Positions 8,454 through 16,958 of a DNA stretch of 64,000 nucleotides are shown piece after piece. The notes beneath the pieces were generated by a model. The model made no database searches and was not told the origin of the DNA. It worked only from the letters and a program-made list of their open reading frames with translations. Source of the stretch: Puniceicoccaceae bacterium 5H. GTDB lineage: Bacteria > Verrucomicrobiota > Verrucomicrobiia > Opitutales > Oceanipulchritudinaceae. Location: NCBI GenBank assembly GCA_009772895.1, contig WOUP01000002.1:372001-436000 (forward strand), read 5' to 3'. The translations under genes and the position numbers were made by a program. How positions within the stretch are numbered: position 1 is the first letter of the stretch; the number at the start of each line of letters is the position of its first letter.

Positions 8454-9442
8454 TGGCTGCCGCTTCGGCCACGACAGGTTTTTCGGCAGACCCCGCACCC
8501 GCGGGGTCTGTTTGCTTATTCCCCGGTGCTACGATCGAGGCGGCGGGGCTGGTGTTTAGCTGGGGTGGCCCTGAGGCCCGGGCGCAGGTCGCCGATAGGC
8601 GCCTGGAGGTGATCCTGCCTGCCGCTTGCCTGCAAGGGCTGGAGGCGGAGGCGTGGACGCTGCCCACTGCCCGCGAAGCCCATGAGGAAGAGGGTTTTGC
8701 CCTGCTGCGGGGGGATGGCTGGATGCTCGGTGCAGCGGTCGTGCCGGTGGACGAGGTGACGCTGGAGGAGAGGACGCGCGATCTCTATGCGCGCATGTTC
8801 AAGGTGCTTGGTCCGCACCAGCTCTACCGCTGCTGGAACTGGGTCCCGGCGATCAACGCCATCCCCGAGGGCATGATCGAGCGCTATCGGCTGTTCTCCC
8901 GGGGGCGTTCGGAGGCCTTCAACGCGGCGTTCTCCGACGAGGCGGAGGCGCACATGCCAGCCGCTTCCGCCGTCGGCGTGGCGGGCGATCGGCTGGTGCT
9001 CGTCTTCCTCGCGGGCAAATGGCCGTGCCACTATTGGGAGAATCCCGAGCAGACCCCCGCCTTCCATTACCCCGCCCAATACGGTCCGCGGGCGCCGAGT
9101 TTTTCGCGGGCGACTTCGGTCGAGACGCCCTGGGGCCGCCGCCTGTTCATCTCCGGCACCGCCAGCATCAAGGGCAGCGAATCGCTCTTTGAGGGCGATG
9201 TGGAGCGGCAGGCCTGGGTGACGGCGCAGAATCTGGAGCTGATCACGCATACGGCCGGCTTCGGTCCTGCGCTCATGAGCCCCGAAGGGCGGCGCGCCTT
9301 TCGCTGCTATTTGCGCCTGCCAGCGGATACCGAGCGTTGGAGCCGCCGCTGGCCCCGTATCTGGCCGGTCCTGACGGTTTCGCAGGCCGACATCTGCCGG
9401 GCGGATCTGGCCGTCGAAATCGAAGGCACACTGGCCGAATAG
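8453..9442 (+). CDS. Chorismatase (FkbO/Hyg5/XanB2 family)
   Basis: A 329-residue protein with the family blocks LYRCWNWVPAIN, IERYRLFSRGRSEAF, HMPAASAVGVAGDRLVLVFLAG, ENPEQTPAFHYPAQYGP, and RLFISGTASIKGSES. These enzymes hydrolyse or rearrange chorismate with loss of pyruvate. XanB2 in Xanthomonas yields 3- and 4-hydroxybenzoate, and 3-hydroxybenzoate primes xanthomonadin. I infer it supplies the aromatic starter for the aryl polyene made by the flanking genes; which product class applies cannot be told here. The first 30 codons span a terminator-like hairpin (8488-8520), so translation may begin later than ATG 8453, although the TAATG coupling with the lipoprotein supports 8453. Confidence 0.85.
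   Translation: MAAASATTGFSADPAPAGSVCLFPGATIEAAGLVFSWGGPEARAQVADRRLEVILPAACLQGLEAEAWTLPTAREAHEEEGFALLRGDGWMLGAAVVPVDEVTLEERTRDLYARMFKVLGPHQLYRCWNWVPAINAIPEGMIERYRLFSRGRSEAFNAAFSDEAEAHMPAASAVGVAGDRLVLVFLAGKWPCHYWENPEQTPAFHYPAQYGPRAPSFSRATSVETPWGRRLFISGTASIKGSESLFEGDVERQAWVTAQNLELITHTAGFGPALMSPEGRRAFRCYLRLPADTERWSRRWPRIWPVLTVSQADICRADLAVEIEGTLAE
8488..8520 (+). terminator. Terminator-like hairpin inside the chorismatase 5' end
   Basis: AGACCCCGC (8488-8496) and GCGGGGTCT (8501-8509) form a perfect 9-bp GC-rich stem with an ACCC loop, followed by GTTTGCTTATT. It sits about 35 bp after the lipoprotein stop but within codons 12-19 of the overlapping chorismatase ORF. It could attenuate the downstream gene or merely be coding coincidence; the tail is only moderately T-rich. 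Confidence 0.4.
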
Positions 9443-9593
9443 CGGCAGCTCCTGCTTGAGTGGAGGACTGTTTTGGGCGCACCGATTCCTGCAGACTGCG
9501 ATATGCTCCGGTTCCTATTTGCCCTGCCGTGGAGGCGGGAGGCTCAAGCACGCTGGAGGCTGGCCATAACGTAGCCGGTGGTGCCCAAGAGCC

Positions 9594-10955
9594 CTACAGT
9601 ATGGACGCGAGCGCCTGGCGGTCGATCTTGCCGCGTGCGGTGACCGGGAAGGCCTCGATCTGCTGGATCCGGCGGGGACGCTGCCAGCGCGGCAGCTGCT
9701 CGGCCAGCCAGGCCTGTAGCGCTTCCGGAGTGATCGCGCCCTCGTAGACGAGCACCAGTTCGACCTCCGCCCGGCGGCCCTGACGCGTCAGGCAGAGTGC
9801 TTCGGCTACCTCCGGGTGCTGCAGCACGACGCGGCTGACGGCATTGCAGCTGACGCGCCGCCCCCCGATCTTGACCCAATCGGCCTCGCGCCCCAGCAAC
9901 TGGAGGTGTCCGGCGGCGTCCCACTGCCCGTGGTCGGCCAGTGTGTAGAGGCGGCGGCCTTCGCTCAGCTTGCGCGAGCCGGAAAAGGCACCTACGGCCT
10001 CGCTAACCACGCGCACGCGGCCCTGCTTGTTGAGGCTCACCTCCACGCCCGGCAAGGGCGGTCCCAGATGCTGCCCGCTGCGCGTGCCTTCGCCGTCCGC
10101 GTCGAAGGTGATGCCGCCCGTCTCGCTCGAACCGTAAAAGGTGCGGGGCAGCACGCCCGCTGTCTGCTCGAACTTCCGGGCGTCGGCGGGCGAAAGCGGT
10201 GCCCCGGCAGAAACGACGAGCCGCAGGCTGGCAAAGTCCGCCGCATCCCCCTCGGTCTGGCTCAGCGCCCGGATCATGGGCGGCACCGCAGGAAAAGTCG
10301 TCGGCTGATAGCGGCGGAAGTCTTCCCGCATGGCCTGGGGAAAGATGTCGCTCGCCAGCACCAGTGTCGTGCCGTCGACCAGGAGCGGCAGCACCAGATT
10401 GCCCAGCGCGTAGGAGTGCCCCAGCGGCAACGCGGCGTAGTGGCGATCGGCTTCCGTCAGACCCATGCCGGCCTTGACGTTGCGGTAATCGGCCAGCATC
10501 TGCGCGGAGGTAAAGTTGAGGGGGCGAGGCCGGCCCGTGCTGCCGCTGGTCAGCTTGATCAGGGCGTAGGGCTCGCGCAGGCGCGGGCTTTCGGCTCGGG
10601 CTTCAATCCCTTCGCGCGTGACAACGGCGGCCACGTTCAGCTCATCCGCCAGCTCTTGGACCCGTGCCGCCGGCATTTCGGCATCGACCAACACCGCACA
10701 TGCCCCGGATGCCTGCAGGGCCAGAAACGCCGCGACCCAGTCGATGGAGCTGGGCAGGGCCAGGGTCACGCGCCGGTGCAGCAATTGGCGGCTGGGGGGC
10801 AGCTTTTGCAACCAGTGCGAGCTGAGGCTTTCCAGCTGCTTGAGGCTGACTTCGCGACCGGTTGCTGCCTCGATCAATGCCGTCTTCTCGGCGTGGCGGG
10901 CGAGGCAGATATTCCAGGCGTCGTGTAGATTGGCGGGTGCTTCAGGAGCCTTCAT
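9594..10955 (-). CDS. AMP-dependent aryl-acid/acyl-CoA ligase
   Basis: An adenylate-forming ligase of about 453 residues from ATG 10955 (MKAPEAPANLHDAW); the ORF-track N-terminus is read from the upstream MMPL gene. Motifs: P-loop ALIKLTSGSTGRPRPLNF, YGSSETGGITF, the hinge region LADHGQWDAAGHLQLLGREADWVKIGG, and the C-terminal VTARGKIDRQAL with the catalytic Lys. In aryl-polyene clusters this enzyme activates the hydroxybenzoate or coumarate starter and loads it on an ACP; a chorismatase partner here points to hydroxybenzoate. The start overlaps the MMPL stop by 14 bp. It is the last gene of the long leftward operon. Confidence 0.85.
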   Translation of the reverse strand: MKAPEAPANLHDAWNICLARHAEKTALIEAATGREVSLKQLESLSSHWLQKLPPSRQLLHRRVTLALPSSIDWVAAFLALQASGACAVLVDAEMPAARVQELADELNVAAVVTREGIEARAESPRLREPYALIKLTSGSTGRPRPLNFTSAQMLADYRNVKAGMGLTEADRHYAALPLGHSYALGNLVLPLLVDGTTLVLASDIFPQAMREDFRRYQPTTFPAVPPMIRALSQTEGDAADFASLRLVVSAGAPLSPADARKFEQTAGVLPRTFYGSSETGGITFDADGEGTRSGQHLGPPLPGVEVSLNKQGRVRVVSEAVGAFSGSRKLSEGRRLYTLADHGQWDAAGHLQLLGREADWVKIGGRRVSCNAVSRVVLQHPEVAEALCLTRQGRRAEVELVLVYEGAITPEALQAWLAEQLPRWQRPRRIQQIEAFPVTARGKIDRQALASIL

Positions 10956-13230
10956 CGCTGGAGCCCAACTTAGCAGTCTGCGGATGAAGTAAAAGCACAA
11001 CCAGCAGCCCGCACGCGACGAGTAGGGCGACCATGCGTCCCAGCGCGTGTGCCGCCGGGATTTGGCTGAAGCCCAGCACCGCAAAAGAATAGCCCGTCGT
11101 CGCGGCCGACATCAGGATCGAGGGCGGCAGCGGCTGGCTCCGCTGGCGGGCGGCGAGGCTGAACAGCCCATAGTCCAGCAGGATGCCGACCCCGAGAAAA
11201 ATCGCCAGCAGGTGGAACAGATTCAGCGCGGGCCAGAGCCACGAAACGATGCCCAGGCCGAGGCCGATTGCCAGTCCCAGACGCAGGAGCAGCCGGAGGG
11301 TGCGTTTCGGCCCTTGCAGCAACAGCATGGCGACCGCGACCACGATGAGCATCAAGTAGCCGTAGTGCTTCAGGTGAGTGGTGTAGCGTGCCAGCAGCTC
11401 GTTGAGGTGCTGGATCTGGCTGACGGGGATCAGCTGCACCGAATCGTCCTGCGGCTGGGGCCATTGGCCGCTGAGGGTGATCCACGCCCGGTCGTTGCTG
11501 TCCCGGAAATGCGTCAACAGGCGCAGCGGCCCGGCCAGTTCGGCCTCGAGGTCCAGCAGGCTTTGCGCATAGGCGCTGCCGTCAATCGGTGTGTGGCGAT
11601 ACGTCTCCCACGCGGTGAAGAAGCCGTCGAACGCGTCCACCTCGTAGCCGGAGTCACGCATCGCGCGGCGCAGCTCGTCGGCAAATGCGGTGCCCCAGTC
11701 GCCTGCCGCTTGGGCCTGGGCCGCGCGTGCATCGGGGAGGGTGGGTAGAGTGAGAAACCAGCGGTCGGTCGACTCAGGCTGGGCCCCCTGCGCGGCCATC
11801 TGGTGCACGGCGCGGATCAACGCCGCGGGGGAATCGCCGATCAGGAGCTGCTGCCTGCCCGCCGCATCCCCCGCCGTTTGCAGGATCGTCTGCTGCTCGG
11901 CCTCCAGCCCGGGCAGCGGATACTGCAGGTTGCGCAGGTCGTGCGACCAGTGCAGCCGGGACAGGCCCGGCGCAACCAGCAATACGAGCAGCCCGAGCAC
12001 GGCCCAGCGCCACAGACCGTCGTGGGTACGGATTTCCGGCAGGTGGTTTTCGCGGATGGGCCGCGCGATCTGCCGGTAGAGCGACACCAGCCCGATCGAA
12101 GCCGCCAGGCCGCCGAGCATGAACCAGCCGAGTTGGCGCAGCATCGGCAGCTCGGACCACAGGAGCAGGGCGAACGCTGCCAAGGTGCTGCCCGCGCCGA
12201 GCAGGAGCGGACGCCACAACAGCTCGCGCTCCTGTTCCGGGCCATGGTGGTAAAGCCGCACGTGCAGCGTGTAGTCGATGGCGAGCCCGGCGAGAATCGA
12301 GCCGGTGACGAGCGTCAGCGCGTGGACCTGCCCCACGGCGAGCAGGGTGAAGGCGAGCGCGCTCGCCAGCGTGAGGCCGAGCAGCAGGCTGACTTCCAGC
12401 ACTAGTTGCAGGCGGCGGGTAAAGAGCCAGGTGAGCAGCACGACGCCGACCAGGCTGAGCGTGTTCAGCCAGTTGATTTCGGCGCGGATGCGGCGCTCGT
12501 TTTCGGCCGAAAATTTGGGGAAGCCGGTGTCCAGCACGCGCCAGTCGGCCGCGGTGCCGGGCAAGGTGCTGCGGGCGGCTTTCAGCGCGGCCTGCCGGGC
12601 GTCTTCCGCCGCGACGCCCGTTGGGTTGTCGCCGCCGTTTTCCAACCAGATGAGCACACTGCCGCCGGCTTGGGGACGCAACGCCTGCTGCATTTCGTCT
12701 TGCCAATGCGCCATCAGCAGCAACGGGTCCTGCGGGATCAGGCGCTCCAGGGCAAAGGAGTCGGGTGAGGCCAGGTAGGCATCCAGCTCACGGATCGTTT
12801 CTTGTGCCGCCTGCTTGGGATCGGCGTCATGCGTCTGCTGCCATTGGGGCCAGAGCAGGGGCAGGCGTTGGCGAAACATTTCCGCGGCGAAGGAGCGCAC
12901 AAAGGTGCCGTCGGAGAGCGTGTAGACCGTGGTGAAGAGCCCCGAATCGTCCAGTTGTTGCACGAATGCCTGCCGGTCTTCCGGCTGGACGGGCGCACCG
13001 TCCACACGCTCGAGCAGGACGAGGGTTGTGCGCGATTGCTGGTCGGTCGCCCACTCGCGCGCCACACCCAGGGCCGGGTCTTCCGCCTCCGCCGAGTCCG
13101 GAAGCACATCGAGCAACTGAGTGGAGAGAGCGGTATGCCAGTTGCGGGTGCCGAGAAAGCCGGCCACGACTGCGAGCCAGAGCAGCAGCGCGATGGTGGC
13201 GAGGCGGCGGTGGGCAGGGGCGTCACTCAC
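10942..13230 (-). CDS. MMPL/RND-family exporter
   Basis: A 762-residue inner-membrane transporter with two RND-like halves. There is one N-terminal helix, a large periplasmic loop, then a bundle of helices containing SILAGLAIDYTLHVRLY (intramembrane Asp). A second loop and bundle follow, containing IFLGVGILLDYGLFSLA. This is the MMPL arrangement found in aryl-polyene and mycolate-type clusters, where it is thought to move the acylated product across the inner membrane. Start is GTG, 8 bp inside the end of the LolA-like gene. Partner: the LolA-like protein next door probably takes over in the periplasm (inference). Confidence 0.87.
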   Translation of the reverse strand: MSDAPAHRRLATIALLLWLAVVAGFLGTRNWHTALSTQLLDVLPDSAEAEDPALGVAREWATDQQSRTTLVLLERVDGAPVQPEDRQAFVQQLDDSGLFTTVYTLSDGTFVRSFAAEMFRQRLPLLWPQWQQTHDADPKQAAQETIRELDAYLASPDSFALERLIPQDPLLLMAHWQDEMQQALRPQAGGSVLIWLENGGDNPTGVAAEDARQAALKAARSTLPGTAADWRVLDTGFPKFSAENERRIRAEINWLNTLSLVGVVLLTWLFTRRLQLVLEVSLLLGLTLASALAFTLLAVGQVHALTLVTGSILAGLAIDYTLHVRLYHHGPEQERELLWRPLLLGAGSTLAAFALLLWSELPMLRQLGWFMLGGLAASIGLVSLYRQIARPIRENHLPEIRTHDGLWRWAVLGLLVLLVAPGLSRLHWSHDLRNLQYPLPGLEAEQQTILQTAGDAAGRQQLLIGDSPAALIRAVHQMAAQGAQPESTDRWFLTLPTLPDARAAQAQAAGDWGTAFADELRRAMRDSGYEVDAFDGFFTAWETYRHTPIDGSAYAQSLLDLEAELAGPLRLLTHFRDSNDRAWITLSGQWPQPQDDSVQLIPVSQIQHLNELLARYTTHLKHYGYLMLIVVAVAMLLLQGPKRTLRLLLRLGLAIGLGLGIVSWLWPALNLFHLLAIFLGVGILLDYGLFSLAARQRSQPLPPSILMSAATTGYSFAVLGFSQIPAAHALGRMVALLVACGLLVVLLLHPQTAKLGSSDEGS

Positions 13231-13870
13231 GGCAGGGAGAGAAGGAGATTTCGACCCGTTCGCGCGCCGAGCGCTGCAGTTCCAGGTGGGTCAATTGCTG
13301 TGCGTCGCCCGACAGCACGACTGTGCGGTAACCGAGTTGCTCGCTGTCGGAGCCCTCCCGCGGCGAGAGGGTGAGCTGCCAGTCATCCTCTTCAAGCATG
13401 CCTTCGGCGGTGTATTGCGCGCCCAGCGCCGCCCAGTCGAAGGCCAGCGCGTGCTGCATCACCCGGGCCAGCGCCTTCACCTCCGGCTGCTCGAATTCAC
13501 GGCGGTCGCCGTCGGGATTGATACGCGTCAGGCCGTGCTCATGCAGTTCGTAGGTCACCGTTACCGGATCGGTGTAGTGTAGCGTCAGCCCTTCTTCGGG
13601 ATCAAATTGGGCCTCGCCGGAAAAGCTGGAGGGCATGCGGCGAAAGGGGCGGTAGCGCTCTTCGGAAAACTGGGCGCAATCGTTGTCCTGGGCGCGCAGG
13701 GTTTGCAGCAGCGCTTGCCACTGTGGCGGGAGCTGCGAGAGGTCGAGCGTCTCCGCATCGAGGGGCGCGTGCAGGCCCAGGCAGAAAACGACGGCTACAA
13801 GGACTGGACGGACGAGCCGAGCCAGCGAAGGCGGTGAGGGAGGAAACGCCACAATCGAAACAGTATCCAC
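13223..13870 (-). CDS. LolA-like outer-membrane lipoprotein carrier
   Basis: A 215-residue periplasmic protein: signal peptide RLVRPVLVAVVFCLGLHAPLDA, then a LolA/LolB-like half-barrel opening with CAQFSEERYRPFRRMPSSFSGEAQF and a repeated-strand pattern (LTLHYTDPVTVTYELHEHG). Such proteins accompany MMPL exporters in aryl-polyene loci and probably shuttle the lipid product to the outer membrane. Start is GTG 13870 or GTG 13852; either way the gene begins inside the GT2 coding region (76 or 58 bp overlap), which shows how tightly the operon is packed. A housekeeping LolA is not excluded but the neighbours argue for the dedicated type. Confidence 0.8.
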   Translation of the reverse strand: MDTVSIVAFPPSPPSLARLVRPVLVAVVFCLGLHAPLDAETLDLSQLPPQWQALLQTLRAQDNDCAQFSEERYRPFRRMPSSFSGEAQFDPEEGLTLHYTDPVTVTYELHEHGLTRINPDGDRREFEQPEVKALARVMQHALAFDWAALGAQYTAEGMLEEDDWQLTLSPREGSDSEQLGYRTVVLSGDAQQLTHLELQRSARERVEISFSPCRE

Positions 13871-14607
13871 TCCGGGAGCAGGCGAAAGTGCAAAATGGTC
13901 AGCCGCACATTATCCCGTAAATAGTGAAAATGCGAGACGCCGCCCTCATCGGCCGAAAGGTAGCGTACGGGCACCCGGATCTGGTATGGGCGGCAGCCCA
14001 TCCAGGTCAACCGCACCGCCAGCTCGGGGTCGAAATCGTAGCCCTTGCCTCCCGTCGCCTGCTCGAAACCGTCGATTAACGGCTGGGCGGGATAGACGCG
14101 CATGCCGAAGAGCGTATCGCCGAGGCCGCTGAACAGGGTTTCGAGGCTGGTCCAGGCGATCGTCAGTTGCCGCCCCAACAGACGGATCGTCGGCACATCC
14201 TTGCCAAAAACCGGTTTACCCATCACGAGCGCCTTTGGGTGGGCCCGCGCGGCGCGCATCAATTCGGGGATCAATTCGGCCGGATGCTGGCCGTCAGCGT
14301 CCATGGTCAGCACATGGGTATAGCCCGCCTCGACGGCCTTCAGCGTGCCCTCATACACCGCCGCGCCCTTGCCGCCGTTGATGGGGCGCTCGATTACGCG
14401 CAACCTCGGGCCATATTCCTCCTGCAGGGGCTTCAGCAATTCGGCACTGCCATCGGAGCTACCATCGATCACCACCCACACGGGATTCCAGTGGGTGAGC
14501 GCATCCTTCACCGTCTGGCGCAGGCGCCAGCCCGTGTTGTAGCTGGGGATGAGGACCAGATGGGTGCTCGAGGATTTCACCCGCGGGATTAGGGGCTTCG
14601 GCTCCAT
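13795..14607 (-). CDS. GT2 family glycosyltransferase
   Basis: About 270 residues from ATG 14607 (MEPKPLIPRVKSSSTHLVLI). It shows the GT-A start VLIPSYNTGWRL, VVIDGSSDGSAELL, the DxD-like TMDADGQHP, and a Trp/Arg-rich hydrophobic C-terminus (PEWILFRLWRFLPHRL) that may sit at the membrane. The donor and acceptor are unknown; in xanthomonadin-like clusters a glycosyltransferase is thought to decorate the lipid-linked polyene. The first 149 bp overlap the end of the acyltransferase gene in another frame, and the last 76 bp overlap lolA-like. Confidence 0.85.
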   Translation of the reverse strand: MEPKPLIPRVKSSSTHLVLIPSYNTGWRLRQTVKDALTHWNPVWVVIDGSSDGSAELLKPLQEEYGPRLRVIERPINGGKGAAVYEGTLKAVEAGYTHVLTMDADGQHPAELIPELMRAARAHPKALVMGKPVFGKDVPTIRLLGRQLTIAWTSLETLFSGLGDTLFGMRVYPAQPLIDGFEQATGGKGYDFDPELAVRLTWMGCRPYQIRVPVRYLSADEGGVSHFHYLRDNVRLTILHFRLLPEWILFRLWRFLPHRLRWLGSSVQSL

Positions 14608-15376
14608 AGCTGGCAAGGTCTTTCTCCAGCTCGGCGCGCAGGTATGCCTCGATGCGCTGCGTGAATTCGCGGATCGTTTCCCCATCGTCAGGGTAGAAGC
14701 GTTCGCCCACCTCCAGCTCGACGCGCGCGGGCAGCTCCGGTACCTGGAAGTAACGGCGTCGCTTGCTCAATACGTTGGAGTGATTGCGCACCAGCACCGT
14801 CTGCACCGGCGCCCTGGATCGCTGGGCGATAAAGGCAAAGCCCGGCTGCAGGCGGTTGAGCGCGCCGTTTTCGGTGCGCGTGCCTTCCGGGAACACCAGC
14901 AGCCACGAGCCCTCCTCCAATTGGCTGGCCGCGCGGCGGATGGCGTCGACCCCGCCTTCGTTGCTTAGATAGCCCGCGAGTTCGGCCGCCGCGGGACGCA
15001 GCAGGCTGTTGTGCAGGGCCGCCTTGTAGAGGCAGACGAGGTGGGGGTAGCGGGCGAGGAAAAGCGGCGCGTCGAGGATGCTCGGGTGGTTGGCGGCGAT
15101 GATCATGCCCCGGTCGCGCGGCAGGTGCTCAAAGCCCTGATAGCTGACCTGCGCCACACCGGTGCCCTGCATCAGGCCCACATACAAGCGCATGATGCCG
15201 TGGATCCAGCCACGTACGCGCTCGGGCGAGGGCTGTCGCGGCAGCAGCTTGAGCCCGCCGCAGAGCAGGTTGAAGCCCATCGAGCCCAGCCCGAACAGCA
15301 GCAGAAACACGTAGTAGCACACGATCCACCAGGGCTGGAGTAACCGGTGCGCGAGCGATGGCCGAGTCGACTTCAT
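14459..15376 (-). CDS. 1-acylglycerol-3-phosphate acyltransferase-like (PlsC) protein
   Basis: A 305-residue membrane-associated acyltransferase starting at ATG 15376. N-terminal hydrophobic helix (WWIVCYYVFLLLFGLGSMGFNLL), then the NHxxxxD motif as AANHPSILDAPLF, and the FPEGTRT motif (LLVFPEGTRTENG). It should transfer an acyl (possibly aryl-polyenoyl) group to a lipid acceptor. It overlaps the upstream LpxL-like gene by 4 bp (ATGA). The last about 50 residues (from GAEAPNPAGEI) extend beyond the PlsC domain and overlap the GT2 start, so the C-terminal tail may be the result of a lost stop codon or a frameshift. Confidence 0.85.
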   Translation of the reverse strand: MKSTRPSLAHRLLQPWWIVCYYVFLLLFGLGSMGFNLLCGGLKLLPRQPSPERVRGWIHGIMRLYVGLMQGTGVAQVSYQGFEHLPRDRGMIIAANHPSILDAPLFLARYPHLVCLYKAALHNSLLRPAAAELAGYLSNEGGVDAIRRAASQLEEGSWLLVFPEGTRTENGALNRLQPGFAFIAQRSRAPVQTVLVRNHSNVLSKRRRYFQVPELPARVELEVGERFYPDDGETIREFTQRIEAYLRAELEKDLASYGAEAPNPAGEILEHPSGPHPQLQHGLAPAPDGEGCAHPLESRVGGDRW

Positions 15377-16305
15377 CCGGCGGTGGCGGTGGGGGTTGAG
15401 TTGGGCGCAACGGGCGCCTCCTCGTTGAGCGGCAGGAAGTTGAACCACACATACGGGTGGTCGCGCAAGATCGTCTCCAGCAGGTTCAACACGCCCTGGA
15501 AGTGGGTGCGTCCCGCTTCGAGCGCGGCTTTGCGGCTGGCTTGCGGCTCCAGCACCTGAGAGGGCACGACTTCGACGCGGCCCGGGCCGGTCGGCACCGC
15601 AAAGGCGAAGGCGACGGGGCGCTGGTAGAGGTGCGCGAGGTAATAGAGCGTGAACGGAAACCAGCGGCGTGCGCCCAGAAAATCGAAGGCCTCGCGCTTG
15701 GAGCCGAATTCCAGGCGGTCGCATTGCATCGCCACCGTGTGCCCGGCCTCCATCACCTGCTTGAGCTGCCAGAGGTATTGCTCGGGCTCATTGACCCAGA
15801 CGAAGCGCACGGCTCCGCTGAAATGCTTTTCGATCAGCTCGGTGTCGAGCGAATTGCCCACCCGCAGGCGCAACATGTGGATCTGGCGTCCAAACTGACT
15901 CAGGGAGGCCCCCATCAGATCGGCGTAGCCCACGTGCATGGTGCCAAAGAGGGCGGGGCGGTCGGCGCGGCAGAGGCGTAAAAAGGCCTCTCGCTGGGGC
16001 ACGTCTGCTACCCAGAACTCCGGTGCCACGCCACGCGCCAGACGCAGCTTGGCCATCAGGCTGTCCAGAAACGCGCGAAAGTGTTGGCGGACTTCCACCG
16101 GGCGGGGCGGTCGACCCATTACGGCTTCGAGGTAAGCGGCCGAGGCGGCGCGTTGGGCGGGCATCAGCGGCACGGACACGTCGGAGCCGAGGTGCAAGGC
16201 CGTGTTTAGCACCGGGCGCGGCAGCAGCCGTTCGGCAGCGGTCAAAAAGGCGTAGCCCCAGGACGGGCCAGGGTTCTTGCGGGACTGGATTACCGGTCGT
16301 GCCAT
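15373..16305 (-). CDS. LpxL/HtrB-like acyltransferase
   Basis: A 310-residue protein with the lipid A biosynthesis acyltransferase pattern: RQHFRAFLDSLMAKLRL, RPALFGTMHVGYADLMG (a His-containing motif in the HxxxxD/E position), and VAMQCDRLEFGSKREAFDFLG. Related proteins are constant members of aryl-polyene loci and probably build the lipid anchor of the pigment. It could in principle be a lipid A enzyme, but the 16-bp overlap with the ketosynthase-like gene and 4-bp overlap with the PlsC-like gene tie it to this operon. Confidence 0.78.
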   Translation of the reverse strand: MARPVIQSRKNPGPSWGYAFLTAAERLLPRPVLNTALHLGSDVSVPLMPAQRAASAAYLEAVMGRPPRPVEVRQHFRAFLDSLMAKLRLARGVAPEFWVADVPQREAFLRLCRADRPALFGTMHVGYADLMGASLSQFGRQIHMLRLRVGNSLDTELIEKHFSGAVRFVWVNEPEQYLWQLKQVMEAGHTVAMQCDRLEFGSKREAFDFLGARRWFPFTLYYLAHLYQRPVAFAFAVPTGPGRVEVVPSQVLEPQASRKAALEAGRTHFQGVLNLLETILRDHPYVWFNFLPLNEEAPVAPNSTPTATAG

Positions 16306-16958
16306 TGCAGGCTCAGCGTGCCGCCTCCCGGCAAGTTCCAGCGGCCCGGTTCGCGCGCTTCCAGCAGGCGAAACCAGGACAAGTTATCGATCGCGGTGGT
16401 GTCTTCAGAAAAAGCGGTACGGTCCCAACTCAACGTGCCGATCGCGTCGGCAGGCTCTGGGGCCAGCGTCAGGGCAAAGGCAAACGAGCGGTCGCTGGCT
16501 AGGCCGGCCTCGGTCAACCACGTGGCGCGCTCTTCACCGCCGCACCAGAGCACCTGTTCGCCATCGGGCAACAGTGCGTGGTCGAGGGCAGACGCGATGA
16601 GCTGCTCCTGTCCGGCCAACGGCAGAAAATCGCGGATGCCTTGCTGTCGCTGGATGAGCACCTGTTCGGCCCCGCCGGGATGGATCGACGACTGAAACAT
16701 CATCGGGCTGGGCTGGGGGAAGCTCTCCAGAAAGCGCTCGATGAAGCCGCTCTCGGTGTAAGTGGTGGTGTAGACGACGCGCCCATAGGCGCCGGCGTCG
16801 ACGCCCTCCAGCACCCGATGCAGCAACATGCCCAGTGCGCTCATGCGGCGGGCGGGGCGGCGCCCGACCTCCGAACGCAAGTCAGCGAGTTGCGCGGCTT
16901 CCGCTTCCGGGGCCAGCGCGCGCGTGGCGAGGTGCTTGATGTAACAGCTAAGCAGCAT
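16290..16958 (-). CDS. Ketosynthase-like protein (beta-ketoacyl synthase N-terminal domain only)
   Basis: About 222 residues from ATG 16958, which overlaps the stop of the full ketosynthase by 11 bp. It resembles the free-standing beta-ketoacyl-synthase N-terminal family (Pfam Ketoacyl-synt_2) found in aryl-polyene clusters: RRMSALGMLLHRVLEG, YGRVVYTTTYTESGFIERFLESFPQPSPMMFQSSIH (in part), then AGQEQLIASAL. No active-site Cys or His set of a condensing enzyme is visible, so it is unlikely to condense by itself; a chain-length or partner subunit of the adjacent ketosynthase is the likeliest role (inference). Confidence 0.75.
   Translation of the reverse strand: MLLSCYIKHLATRALAPEAEAAQLADLRSEVGRRPARRMSALGMLLHRVLEGVDAGAYGRVVYTTTYTESGFIERFLESFPQPSPMMFQSSIHPGGAEQVLIQRQQGIRDFLPLAGQEQLIASALDHALLPDGEQVLWCGGEERATWLTEAGLASDRSFAFALTLAPEPADAIGTLSWDRTAFSEDTTAIDNLSWFRLLEAREPGRWNLPGGGTLSLQWHDR

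Noticed and set aside
9816-10928. 370-aa plus-strand ORF over the AMP-ligase
   Set aside because: Mirror frame; ligase motifs are on the minus strand.
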